Below, in pieces: positions 16,920 to 26,121 of a DNA stretch of 64,000 nt. The stretch lies in contig JAIELF010000015.1 in the NCBI GenBank assembly GCA_019753235.1, positions 41,425 through 105,424 on the forward strand, given 5' to 3'. Within the stretch, counting starts at the first letter, position 1, and every line of letters starts with the position of its first letter. Both the position numbers and the translations under genes were made by a program. The notes under the pieces were generated by a model. It worked only from the letters and a program-made list of their open reading frames with translations. It made no database searches and was not told the origin of the DNA. Source of the DNA: a bacterium. GTDB lineage: Bacteria > Planctomycetota > Planctomycetia > Kolteriales > Kolteriaceae.

Positions 16920-18044
16920 TTACGGACGGGGGGGGCGATCGGTTCTTTGGGCTGGCGGACCGACCTTTTCCAGCCAGATGAGCAGTTTTCGTTGCGGTGT
17001 GCTCCAGGGGAGCGAGCGAAGCCGATCGACGGTTCGCCACTCTGAGGAGGGAAGCTCCACCGACTGCCGACCGACCGTCGCCTCCAGACAAGTCAGTTTG
17101 ACACGGTAGTGCATGATCGCATGGCGAACCAAGTGGGACCGACCCGTCCACCGTAGGGACGCGAAAACCTGCTGGCCGACCGTCCGCTGGATCCCGTCCC
17201 GAGGGGTTTCGTTCTCGGCCAGTTCCGCCAGTGGGAATTCCCACAAGCCGGCCCATGTCCCGTCAGGGGGACGTTGGCGGATGAGAACCTCTCCTCGCTT
17301 GTTCCACAGAACGACCGAGGCGTGCTCGATGTCGACTTTCGATCGCTTGGCCGGAAGTTGCGGGAGGTCTTCCTCTTTCCCCAGCCGATGCGCTTCGCAA
17401 TGATCGGCCAGCGGGCAAATCGAACACGACGGCGATCTCGGCGTGCAGATCATTGCCCCCAGGTCCATGGCCGCCTGCTGAAAATCCCAGGCTCCCTTCT
17501 TTGGAGCCAGGGCCGCGGACATCTCCCAAAGCTCCGCTTCCAACCTCCCGCGCGTCGGATCTCCTTCCGCCCCTGCCACTCGACACCAAAGCCGACGCGT
17601 ATTGGCTTCAATGATGGGGACCGATTGATGCAAAGCAAAACAGGCGACCGCTCGCGCAGTGTACTTTCCGAAACCAGGAAGCTTTTCGATCTCTGCCAGA
17701 TGGGTGGGAAACTTTCCCCCGTTGGTCCGGGCGAGGAACTGGGCGGCCCGATGCAGATGCCTCGCTCGGCGATAGTAGCCGAGCCCCTGCCAAAGGTGGA
17801 GCACCTCTTGTTCATCCCCCCGGGCCAAGTCCGAAATGGTGGGGAATCGTTCGAGGAATCGCTCGTAATAGCCGAGCACGGTCGCGACGGTCGTCTGTTG
17901 CAGCATAATCTCCGAGACCCAGACTCGATAAGGGTCTCGCGTCTCTCGCCAAGGCAAGCTCCGTCCATGCCGACGGTACCACCGAAGCAACGCCCGCCTC
18001 AATGCCGACACATCCGCTTCTTTGACATAACAGCAAGGATTCAT
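16920..18044 (-). CDS. mutY: A/G-specific adenine glycosylase MutY
   Basis: Base-excision repair glycosylase removing A mispaired with 8-oxoG. The helix-hairpin-helix Fe-S glycosylase fold is complete: catalytic Glu in VSEIMLQQTTVATV, GLGYYRRARHLH, LPGFGKYTARAVA, QAAMDLGAMICT, and the Cys-x6-Cys-x2-Cys-x5-Cys cluster in CTPRSPSCSICPLADHC. A C-terminal NUDIX-like recognition domain follows (VVLWNKRGEVLIRQRPPDGTW). The second catalytic position, Asp138 of E. coli MutY (sequence LDGNV), is Glu here (IEANT). Length 374 is normal. Family assignment is secure. Confidence 0.95.
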   Translation of the reverse strand: MNPCCYVKEADVSALRRALLRWYRRHGRSLPWRETRDPYRVWVSEIMLQQTTVATVLGYYERFLERFPTISDLARGDEQEVLHLWQGLGYYRRARHLHRAAQFLARTNGGKFPTHLAEIEKLPGFGKYTARAVACFALHQSVPIIEANTRRLWCRVAGAEGDPTRGRLEAELWEMSAALAPKKGAWDFQQAAMDLGAMICTPRSPSCSICPLADHCEAHRLGKEEDLPQLPAKRSKVDIEHASVVLWNKRGEVLIRQRPPDGTWAGLWEFPLAELAENETPRDGIQRTVGQQVFASLRWTGRSHLVRHAIMHYRVKLTCLEATVGRQSVELPSSEWRTVDRLRSLPWSTPQRKLLIWLEKVGPPAQRTDRPPRP

Positions 18045-18530
18045 TCAGCCTTCCGCGATCAGATCAGGTGACGTCTCTCCACGGACGGGGCCCCGTGGGC
18101 GAGTCGTCCTTCACCGAGCAACACGTCGAGCCAGTTTATCGGCCTTTCGAGAGACTCGCCTCGCAACACAAGGATTGGGATGATTGAAAGACTGGTTTCT
18201 CTTTGACCCACCAGGGAAGAGGGCAGCGAAGAGAGTGAGTCTACCCAACCCTCCCAAATAGCGAACGGCCGACTCATGAGTTCTGTTTTCGATTTTCTCG
18301 TTTAATACTGATGATTTTCATGTTTGTGCCTATCTGGAAAAGACGACCTAATCGTTGAGAATGATAGATTCGTTATTCTCAGCGAAGGTGTAAAGGTTTG
18401 CCCAGACCCTCTTCCGCCGAATCTCGTTTCCTTCAATGAATCCTTGTTCAAAGGACCATCGGGCAACTCATTTTTGCTGGAAGATATCATCATTCCCCCT
18501 TTTATGAAGCCCGGAATAAGGAGTTCATGG
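18045..18530. other. Intergenic region before the large exported protein
   Basis: About 490 bases between divergent genes, visibly more AT-rich towards 18531. A 72-codon frame on the minus strand (18059-18277) has no ribosome-binding site and no recognisable product. The plus-strand frame that joins the downstream gene from 18324 lacks signal-peptide character and is better read as leader DNA. Promoters for mutY and the 18531 gene should lie here. Confidence 0.45.
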
Positions 18531-21500
18531 ATGAAGGTATGTCATTTCCCTCGACTTTGGATGGTCGGTCTCATCTGCTCGGTCTCTGTTGCCCCGACAT
18601 GGGGAGATGGTCTCTTTGATGCGATGAAAGCGGGCAAGCATAAACATACTCGTGAATCGCACATCTTTCCCCGCAAACACGCGGCTGATGAGCCCATTTG
18701 CGATATCATCGCGCTAGCCAACAAGCTCGACATCATCGAAGAAGGTCTCCGTGACGACGGCATCATCGGTATCAAAACCCCGGATGTGTGGGGACAGTCT
18801 CGCATGACGCTGTACCGCCGGCAGTTCGAAGAGGAAATGGCGAAAGACCTCGGGAGTTTCTCATTAATTCTCTCCGCACGTAACGCTCGGTTGGATACGG
18901 CTGCTTTTGAGAATAGTTTCTCCCTCGCGCTGGCTCTGCAGGGGGCCAAAGGCGGCACAGGATCGGATCTATCGAGCACCGAAGCGGGCAAGGCCAGTGC
19001 AGGGCCTTCGGCAACGGCCTCGGCGACCATTGAGGGTAAGCCGCCGGAAGTCACCAGTCTCCTCAAAGATAGCCTCAGTGAATTCAGTTCCCAGTTCGAG
19101 AAGGGCGGCATCGGTGTTGAGCCGACGATCTACCTCGATCAAAAGAAGCGCTATCTTGATCATCTGAATGAACTCAGACGAGTGAATCTTGGAGATGATC
19201 TTTCCGATTCGGCAGGGTATGGACTCTACCTAATTCGTTTTCCTGTCTCGATCCAGCCTGGCCAGAAGACACTCGATGGGCACGGCGCGGAGATATCGTT
19301 GACCGCTCGGCCAGAAATGACGCCGGGGTTCGTCGCCGACACCTTCAAGCAGCTCGTGATCGAAGACCTCGTTGATGATATGGTTCCGAGGCTACTGGAA
19401 ATCATTCGGACGAGACAAAGCCAGCCAGACTCGACTCCTTCGGCCGAATGTGCGACGACCGAGAAGGCAACCCGGACTCGCAAAAGAGACTTCGTTCGTC
19501 AAGAGACAGACCTGCCCTACCAATTCGTGGCCGCTAATCTATTAAGAAACCAGCCAGGTAGAAGTATAAAAAGTCTAAGGAGTCCTGCTTCGACGCTGAA
19601 CGTTTCCAGCACCGTGATTAAACAGCTCTACAAACAGAAAAACCTGGACGCGGTCGTCTCAAGCTATCTGGAATCCAGAGAGATTGTGATTCCTCGCTAT
19701 GCCGATCTCAGCAACTTTCTCCGCAAGGAATTGCAGCGAGTGAGCCAATGTTGCATGAAGCCGACCCATCAGGTTCACGATGACGCCAGCAGCATCTATG
19801 AACAGATCAGCGGGATCGAACGGCACATCGAAGAATGCGAATACGAGGCACTCGACGTCACACACACGAATTTTCACAGCAAAGCCGAAGCGTCCACCAA
19901 AGAAGAAACGTTTGATGCGGCGCTCACGTGGTTGTTGATGGCTCGGTCGGCGGAGCTGAATATCCAACTCAAAGAAGACATTGCTCGCGAGTTACACGAC
20001 GGCGATCTGTCGGCCGACGAGATGCTGAGCTCCGCGCAGTTTTATAACCCAGGCATGCTTCAAGAGAATGCCGGTATTTTTGAAACTTATGTTCTTAAAC
20101 GCTGGCCGATTGTCACTTTCGCGATCGACCCCGTTGTCGATCAGCAGAATATCGCCGACTCACTCTCTTATCGCCGAGATTTACAACTGGCAACGGCTTT
20201 TGCGCTGGCGACCGGGAAGATGAGCATCAGTAACGCATCGAAATTTTCTCGCTCGCTCCAGGAGGATGCCGAGACGATCGCGCTTAATCGGACAGTAACC
20301 AGCTTCGCTTTTGGCAATGAGACCTTTGGCTGGCGATTTTATCCTCGTTTTCAACTTCCTCCCAATGAACGAAACAACGTGAAGATCCTGGCAGATTTGC
20401 TGGTTCGGGGTGGAAGAGGACGGAACTATCGAATGAAAAATGCCAAGCTCGAACCGGGTCAGCGGGAGCTGACGGCCGTCATCGTCATGCCATCCTTCCT
20501 TCGCACCGTTAGATTTAATGTTGCCGGAAACTGGTTTAAATTGAATCAGCCAGACGACATGCGGATCACGACTGCTCGGCAACTCGAACAAGGGCGGTAT
20601 GTTCAGGAGTTAGAAACCGTCTGTGCGGAGGCCCATAACTCAGGATGCTATCGGCAAGAAGATATCGAAGGTGTTGATGCCCGAATTCGTCGACTCGAAG
20701 CGATGCTCCCGATGCAGACCTACACGGTGAGCTTGCCGTACGAGAATCATCTTTCGGGGAGAGAACTCTTTATTCCAGGAACCTCTGCTCTTTCTCCTCA
20801 CCTCTTTGGTTATGAGGGTGCAGACACCATTAACGAGGGAACACCTTGTCACCTATTGCTCTACGGCAAGCATTTCAGCATCGGGGAGACGGTCGTCATT
20901 GCGGGTGGACGCAAGGTCGATTTCTCGGTCATCAGTCGCGAGTTGATTGAGGTCATCATCCCGGAGAGTGTTCAGCCTACTCAAGTTGCTCTGTTTGAAA
21001 CCGAGGGAGTGGCAGAGATGGTGGAAATCTCTGTCACCACCGCCAATGGCATCAGCAACCGCATCTATGTTCCCTACGCCAGTAAACCCGCGCCGCCGGA
21101 GGTACATCATGGTTCCAGCGTGACTCTCGATCCGGCTGTCATCTGCTACAAGAGGATTGAAGATTGTAAGGAACGGAAGCTTGAAATCTGTAGTAACGCT
21201 ACGCTGAAGTTCGTGGTGGAGGATGAATGCGATGTCTATCCGTCGTGCGTTAAAGTCAGTTGTAAAGGGACTGAATGGGTCGGCAGCGGAAAGCTAAACA
21301 TCAAGGACCACCGCTACGAGATCGAAGCCAAAGACTTACTTCAACGCTTGCTTGATGAACAGATTTCTTCTGTTGATTCAGTTAATCCTGCCAAGCCGGC
21401 TACGCTAGGCCCGGTTACCATTTCGCAGAAATGTTTGGGTTACGAGTTCGCTTGTACGAGTGGCAACACGATTAAAGTCGTCTTTAAGGAAGATCCTTGT

Positions 21501-21629
21501 TCGGCGTGTGTGCCGAAGGTTCCGTGCGCCGCGGCAAATTCCAACGCGGAAAGTTCTGGCTCGACGGCAGCACTACCGTCAGAGGTGCAAGTTGAGAACG
21601 AGATCGGGACTAGTGAGTCTCATCAATGA
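18531..21629 (+). CDS. Large exported protein of unknown family with an IPT/TIG-like segment
   Basis: The start is placed at ATG 18531 because AAGGAG lies 7 bases upstream and the product then begins with a signal peptide (MKVCHFPRLWMVGLICSVSVAP, cleavage near TWG). The mature protein of about 1000 residues has an Ala/Ser-rich stretch near 155-170, a basic segment around 300-320, long helical regions (300-600), and a segment at about 756-850 resembling an IPT/TIG immunoglobulin-like fold (LLLYGKHFSIGETVVIAGG ... VEISVTTANGISN). A Cys-containing C-terminus follows. Base composition looks lower in GC than its neighbours. It stands alone. I do not recognise a family; an extracellular or periplasmic role is inferred from the signal peptide. 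Confidence 0.8.
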   Translation: MKVCHFPRLWMVGLICSVSVAPTWGDGLFDAMKAGKHKHTRESHIFPRKHAADEPICDIIALANKLDIIEEGLRDDGIIGIKTPDVWGQSRMTLYRRQFEEEMAKDLGSFSLILSARNARLDTAAFENSFSLALALQGAKGGTGSDLSSTEAGKASAGPSATASATIEGKPPEVTSLLKDSLSEFSSQFEKGGIGVEPTIYLDQKKRYLDHLNELRRVNLGDDLSDSAGYGLYLIRFPVSIQPGQKTLDGHGAEISLTARPEMTPGFVADTFKQLVIEDLVDDMVPRLLEIIRTRQSQPDSTPSAECATTEKATRTRKRDFVRQETDLPYQFVAANLLRNQPGRSIKSLRSPASTLNVSSTVIKQLYKQKNLDAVVSSYLESREIVIPRYADLSNFLRKELQRVSQCCMKPTHQVHDDASSIYEQISGIERHIEECEYEALDVTHTNFHSKAEASTKEETFDAALTWLLMARSAELNIQLKEDIARELHDGDLSADEMLSSAQFYNPGMLQENAGIFETYVLKRWPIVTFAIDPVVDQQNIADSLSYRRDLQLATAFALATGKMSISNASKFSRSLQEDAETIALNRTVTSFAFGNETFGWRFYPRFQLPPNERNNVKILADLLVRGGRGRNYRMKNAKLEPGQRELTAVIVMPSFLRTVRFNVAGNWFKLNQPDDMRITTARQLEQGRYVQELETVCAEAHNSGCYRQEDIEGVDARIRRLEAMLPMQTYTVSLPYENHLSGRELFIPGTSALSPHLFGYEGADTINEGTPCHLLLYGKHFSIGETVVIAGGRKVDFSVISRELIEVIIPESVQPTQVALFETEGVAEMVEISVTTANGISNRIYVPYASKPAPPEVHHGSSVTLDPAVICYKRIEDCKERKLEICSNATLKFVVEDECDVYPSCVKVSCKGTEWVGSGKLNIKDHRYEIEAKDLLQRLLDEQISSVDSVNPAKPATLGPVTISQKCLGYEFACTSGNTIKVVFKEDPCSACVPKVPCAAANSNAESSGSTAALPSEVQVENEIGTSESHQ

Positions 21630-21699
21630 GTTTGATGGCCCTCGTGCTAACTCGATTTTAAGGGCTGACGGGAGAGGGTGATTGTTTGGTCAGCAGAAG

Positions 21700-22635
21700 C
21701 TACCTTCCCACGATGCGGGAGGCGGGTTCGCCTGGGCGGGTTTGGAAGCTGCTGGCGTTAGGACGGGTTTCGGTGGGGGTGGTCGGTGGTTCCATCGACT
21801 CCTTAAGCTGCTCGGCTTTCTTCGCTTCTTGTAGCGTGATGAAGCCGTCGTTGTTGACATCAAGAGCACGGAACTCGTTCAGCCGACCGGCTGGCCATTC
21901 ATAGACGGCAATGTGGCCGTCACCCGATCGGTCATAATTCGTGAACCAAAGAGGTGCATCCTTGGCCCGTCTGTCGGCAGCTCGCTCATAAATGGGAATC
22001 TCCTGCCCTGGAGCAGGCGGATTGATCAAGGCCGACGCCGGGAGTGTGGAGCGAACAGCGGGGGGTTCGGGAAGCCGAGCAAGCGAGTCGCGGAACTCGG
22101 TGAAATTGATTTGGCCGTCGTTGCTCGCGTCACCAACGAGCATTTGTTCCCGGTAATAGGTTGGGATCTCCATTGGTTCGAGTAGAAGATCGCCGTTCAG
22201 ATCTAGGCGGACGAATATCTCCCCCAGAAATCCGCCTGTTTGACGCGGGTCGGGCTCTCCGACCGGTTTCCCAGGCGGCATTTTGCCCACCAAGTTCAGA
22301 ACGTCTTTGCTGATCGGCTCCTTCGGATTGGCCGGCGGATCGGCTGCCGTTGGGAGAGATGCTTGCACGTCGGCACTCGCGGCGGGGGGAGTCTTCTCCG
22401 CCAGAGGCGTGGTGTCTTTACGAACTTCGGGAAGGGGGTCGGCGGGAACTTTCTTCTCGGAGGATGAAGAATCCTTGGCCTGCGTTCCTTTTTTTGTCGC
22501 CGACGCCAGGGCGGGCCCAGACTTGGCCTTCTGGGACTGGTACAGCCGATAGCCCTGCAGGCCCCCAAAGCCGAGCACCATGACCCCTGCTAGAAGGGCG
22601 AGTGTCGCCGTTCGATGTTTCTGCGAAATGGCCAT
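21700..22635 (-). CDS. Membrane-anchored EF-hand protein
   Basis: 311 residues: an N-terminal membrane helix (ATLALLAGVMVLGFGGLQGY), a low-complexity Lys/Ser/Pro/Ala linker (about 35-115), then four EF-hand-like loops: DLNGDLLLEPME, DASNDGQINFTE, DRSGDGHIAVYE and DVNNDGFITLQE. Calcium-binding positions 1, 3, 5 and 12 are largely kept in the last three. The bulk is probably periplasmic and calcium-binding. It is convergent with the 1032-residue gene and divergent from gspE. No enzymatic domain is seen. Confidence 0.85.
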   Translation of the reverse strand: MAISQKHRTATLALLAGVMVLGFGGLQGYRLYQSQKAKSGPALASATKKGTQAKDSSSSEKKVPADPLPEVRKDTTPLAEKTPPAASADVQASLPTAADPPANPKEPISKDVLNLVGKMPPGKPVGEPDPRQTGGFLGEIFVRLDLNGDLLLEPMEIPTYYREQMLVGDASNDGQINFTEFRDSLARLPEPPAVRSTLPASALINPPAPGQEIPIYERAADRRAKDAPLWFTNYDRSGDGHIAVYEWPAGRLNEFRALDVNNDGFITLQEAKKAEQLKESMEPPTTPTETRPNASSFQTRPGEPASRIVGR

Positions 22636-22949
22636 AAAGCCAAGTCCTTCTAGAGGAAAGAGATCGATCTTGCCATCGGGCCGGGGTTCGGCCTGATGCA
22701 GTCATCCCTCGTGGGGGAATCGCGTCTACAGGGTCGTAGGACTACCCCGTTTGGCGGATCGTCTCTTTCCCAACTCTACCTGAGCCACGTACCTTCGCTT
22801 TGCCAAGCTGGCCCAACGAAGGGTTTCCCAGGGGGCCCCTACCCGTTATCCTAACGTCGGCGGGGTCAAATGCACGCGCGGGCGACACTACCGGATCGGC
22901 CTACCGAGTGCAACCCGAGCCGGTGACGATCCCGTAAACCGGGGGAATT
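22636..22949. other. Promoter region of the type II secretion locus
   Basis: About 310 bases between the EF-hand gene and gspE, divergent. It should contain the promoter driving the long gsp run; a purine-rich GGGGGAAT lies just before the gspE ATG. I could not identify a confident consensus promoter, operator or riboswitch. Confidence 0.4.
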
Positions 22950-24689
22950 ATGCTCGATCAGATTCCGGAAATTCTTCGTGCCAAAGGATTTCTGACCGAA
23001 GAACAGTCCCAGGCGATCCGCGACAAGGCCGTCCAGGACCCCGATAAGAGAATCGACCGAATTCTTCTCGAATCGGGACTGGTGAGTGAGGAAAACTACC
23101 TCCAGGCCATGGCCGAGGAGATGGGTTTCGGCTTCACCGACCTTTCCGACCGACAGCCCGACGAAGAGGCGATTCGCCTGACCCCGACCAAGTTCGTCTT
23201 CAAAAACAAGGTATTCCCACTCGCGGTCGAGGGGAACGGGACATTGGTGGTCGCGACCAGTGAGCCCTTCGAAATTCTCTCTCTGGATGAACTCGAGACC
23301 CTCACCGGGCATTCCGTCGAACCGATCTTTGCCCCCGAGAAGGAAATCACCAAGCAGATTAAAAGTTACTTCGGCGTCGGCGGCGAGACGCTCGGCGACA
23401 TGGTTGGCGGCGATTCGCCCGACGGAAACGTCGACCTCAATCCCGACGATGACGAAGCGATGGCCGAGAGCGCTTCGGTCATTCGGCTGGTCAACGAAAT
23501 CCTCACCGAAGCCGTTCGCGAACGGACCAGCGACATTCACATCGAGCCGGGCGAAGATGGTTTGCAGATCCGCTACCGCGTGGATGGTGTTTTGCAATTA
23601 CAAGCTCTCCCGCCGGAGATCTTCCGCTTTCAGAGCGCGATCGCTAGCCGAATCAAGATCATGTCGAAGCTGAACATCGCGGAGAAACGGAAGCCGCAAG
23701 ATGGTCGCATCAAGATGAGGGTCGACGGGCGCGACATCGACCTGCGCGTGTCGATCATCCCGATGCTGTACGGTGAAGGAATCGTCCTTCGCGTCCTTGA
23801 TAAAGGAAAGATGGTCTACGATCTTCGCAAGATCGGCATGGACCAAGACATCTACGATGACTTCGCAAAGCTGATCGCATTGCCTCACGGGATTCTTCTG
23901 GTAACAGGCCCCACTGGGAGCGGCAAAAGCACGACGCTTTACAGCGCTCTCAACGAGATCAAGGGGGAAGATACCAAGATCATCACCGTGGAGGATCCCG
24001 TTGAGTATCAGATGGCTGGGATCAGCCAGATACAAGTGAATCACAAAGTCGGCTTGGATTTCTCGGCAGGCTTACGCGCGATTTTGCGTCACGATCCGGA
24101 TGTCGTCCTTGTCGGTGAAATTCGCGATTTCGAAACCGGGCAGATTGCGATTCAAGCCGCCATGACCGGACACCTCGTTTTCAGCACGCTCCATACGAAC
24201 GATGCTCCCTCGGCTTTCTCACGATTGGTCGATATGGGAATCGAGCCGTACCTGGTCGCCAGCACGGTGGTCGGCGTGATGGCGCAGAGGCTCGTGCGGC
24301 GAATATGCAGCAACTGCAAAGCCGAGGTGGCGGTCCATCCGATGGATCTTCCTTCGGACTTTCCTCAGCCCGATGTTGGCTTCTTGTGGAAAGGGAGCGG
24401 GTGCGAGAAATGCCGATCGACCGGCTATTCGGGCCGGGTCGGCATTTATGAACTTCTTCGTCCCACGCCGGCCATTCAGCCGTTGATTCTGAACAGAGCC
24501 ACATCAAGCGAAATCAAAATACAGGCCATCGCCGACGGCATGCAGACGCTTCGCACTTATGCTTGGAAGCGCGTGTTGGAAGGTGTCACCACGGTCGAGG
24601 AAGTCATGCGAGTTTCAAAGGAGGACGAAGTGGCGGCTCCGTCAAAGCCGTCGGCAACTCCGGCGGCGAGCTCGGCCGCGGATGATTAA
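22950..24689 (+). CDS. gspE: GspE, type II secretion ATPase
   Basis: Cytoplasmic hexameric ATPase powering pseudopilus assembly. Residues 1 to about 150 form an MshEN/T2SSE N-terminal domain (IPEILRAKGFLTEEQ, LVSEENYLQAMAEEMG). The catalytic core has Walker A GPTGSGKSTTLYSAL (about 320), the Asp box VEDPVEYQM, Walker B DPDVVLVGEIRD (about 382) and the His box GHLVFSTLHTNDAPS. A tetracysteine zinc site typical of GspE is present (CSNC about 451, CEKC about 486). Length 579. It opens a long plus-strand secretion operon. The last codons lie in a short tandem duplication. Confidence 0.96.
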   Translation: MLDQIPEILRAKGFLTEEQSQAIRDKAVQDPDKRIDRILLESGLVSEENYLQAMAEEMGFGFTDLSDRQPDEEAIRLTPTKFVFKNKVFPLAVEGNGTLVVATSEPFEILSLDELETLTGHSVEPIFAPEKEITKQIKSYFGVGGETLGDMVGGDSPDGNVDLNPDDDEAMAESASVIRLVNEILTEAVRERTSDIHIEPGEDGLQIRYRVDGVLQLQALPPEIFRFQSAIASRIKIMSKLNIAEKRKPQDGRIKMRVDGRDIDLRVSIIPMLYGEGIVLRVLDKGKMVYDLRKIGMDQDIYDDFAKLIALPHGILLVTGPTGSGKSTTLYSALNEIKGEDTKIITVEDPVEYQMAGISQIQVNHKVGLDFSAGLRAILRHDPDVVLVGEIRDFETGQIAIQAAMTGHLVFSTLHTNDAPSAFSRLVDMGIEPYLVASTVVGVMAQRLVRRICSNCKAEVAVHPMDLPSDFPQPDVGFLWKGSGCEKCRSTGYSGRVGIYELLRPTPAIQPLILNRATSSEIKIQAIADGMQTLRTYAWKRVLEGVTTVEEVMRVSKEDEVAAPSKPSATPAASSAADD

Positions 24690-24708
24690 GCTCGGCCACG
24701 GATGATTC
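24669..24708. repeat. Tandem 20-bp duplication across the gspE stop codon
   Basis: Two adjacent 20-base units (24669-24688 and 24689-24708) of the form AGCTCGGCCxCGGATGATTx differ at two positions. The first unit carries the end of the gspE coding sequence, so the second is a copy of the gene's 3' end placed after the stop. Confidence 0.85.
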
Positions 24709-24812
24709 AGTTAGGCTTACCAGGGGGTGATCAAGCAAGGTTGACCGGCTCTTGTTGAAATCTCGCGGGACACTTTTTTCGGCGTGAACTTGGATGGATA
24801 CGGAGCGGACGG

Positions 24813-26033
24813 ATGGTTCTTTCCTTTCAATACGAAGCGATCGAGCCCTCCGGCAAACGTGTGACGGGGACGATCTCGGCGACATCGGAAAAGGAAGTGG
24901 TGCAAGCGATCGGCGATCGAGGAATGTTGCCGATCCGCATTGATGCCGCCAGCGAATCGACCGCGGGTCGTCGCCTGTTCGGCGGGAAGAAAGCTCCCAG
25001 TGGGTTGGTGATGGCTCGGGTTTATCGGCAACTGGCCGACCTGCTTCGTGCTGGTGTCGCTTTACTTCGAGCGATCGAGATTATCGAAAGACAGTCCGAG
25101 CCGGGCATGCTCCCCGAGGCGCTGGCCGACATCCGCAAGAGCGTCGCCGACGGAGAGGGGCTCGCCGCCAGCATGGGTAAGCACCCGCGGGTCTTCAACG
25201 ATTTGACGGTCAGCATGATCCGCGCGGGGGAAGAGGGTGGCTTTCTGGAGGATGTTCTCACGCGGATTGCCGACTACACCGAGCGCGAGGCAGAACTTCG
25301 TGGCAAGGTCGTCGGAGCCATGGCGTACCCGATGTTTCTGTCTGTTGTTGGGACGCTTGTCGTGGTCGGGCTGGTTGTTTTCTTCGTTCCCAAGTTCGAG
25401 CGAATGTTCAATCGATTGCGAGCCAAGGGAGAGCTTCCCGGCATCACCGAATGGCTTCTAGGCGTCAGCGAATTCCTTCGCAACTACGGACTCTACTTGT
25501 TGGCCGGCATCGTGGTCGTCTTCTATTTGACGCGTCGTTGGTTGGCGACACCGGCAGGGACCGCTTGGTTCGATCGTTTTCGTCTGGCCGTCCCGACGTT
25601 GGGCCCGATCATTCGCAGCTTTGCCATCGTTCGATTCACGCGAGTTCTTGGAACGATGCTCTCCAACGGGATTCCTTTGTTGACGGCCTTGCGCATTGCG
25701 AAAGACTCGACGGGCAATGTCGCTCTCACTGAAGCCATCTCAAAGGCGGCCGACAACGTCACGACGGGCGCCTCGCTGTCCGAACCGTTGCGAGCCTCGG
25801 GACTCTTCCCGCGTGATGTCATTGAAATGGTCGCCGTGGCAGAGGAAAGCAACACGCTCGAACGCGTTTTGATCGATGTGGCCGACAGTACCGAAAGAAG
25901 AACCACGCAGCAGCTTGATCTTTTCGTTCGCTTGCTAGAGCCGATGATGCTTCTGGTGATGGCGGTGGTAGTCATGATCATCGTGGCGGCACTTCTTCTG
26001 CCCATCATGAAGATGAGTAGCGCCCTCAAGTGA
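24813..26033 (+). CDS. gspF: GspF, type II secretion inner-membrane platform protein
   Basis: Polytopic inner-membrane protein that couples GspE to pseudopilus growth. The 406 residues include two repeated GspF domains: first RVYRQLADLLRAGVALLRAIEI with VADGEGLAASMGKHPRVF, second FTRVLGTMLSNGIPLLTALRIA with GASLSEPLRASGLFPRD. There are three hydrophobic segments, the last (PMMLLVMAVVVMIIVAALLLP) at the C-terminus as usual. GGAGCGGACGG precedes the ATG. It sits between gspE and gspG, the classic order. Confidence 0.96.
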   Translation: MVLSFQYEAIEPSGKRVTGTISATSEKEVVQAIGDRGMLPIRIDAASESTAGRRLFGGKKAPSGLVMARVYRQLADLLRAGVALLRAIEIIERQSEPGMLPEALADIRKSVADGEGLAASMGKHPRVFNDLTVSMIRAGEEGGFLEDVLTRIADYTEREAELRGKVVGAMAYPMFLSVVGTLVVVGLVVFFVPKFERMFNRLRAKGELPGITEWLLGVSEFLRNYGLYLLAGIVVVFYLTRRWLATPAGTAWFDRFRLAVPTLGPIIRSFAIVRFTRVLGTMLSNGIPLLTALRIAKDSTGNVALTEAISKAADNVTTGASLSEPLRASGLFPRDVIEMVAVAEESNTLERVLIDVADSTERRTTQQLDLFVRLLEPMMLLVMAVVVMIIVAALLLPIMKMSSALK

Positions 26034-26121
26034 TGAGTGGGTCGAGCGAAGGAAGTTCGTAATAATAGGGTGTGCGGAAGGAGATTCGCCGATCTTTGCT
26101 GCAAAGGGAGGAAGGAGAATC

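Noticed and set aside
18059..18277. 72-codon minus-strand frame upstream of mutY
   Set aside because: No ribosome-binding site, no recognised similarity, and it sits where the mutY promoter is expected.
18324..18530. Upstream extension of the 1032-residue exported protein
   Set aside because: It adds 69 residues without signal character; the internal ATG 18531 has AAGGAG at good spacing and begins a clean signal peptide.
22866..23597. Long minus-strand frame (243 codons) opposite gspE
   Set aside because: It is the antisense shadow of a certain gspE gene; the translation has no family resemblance and the frame is a by-product of GC-rich codon usage.
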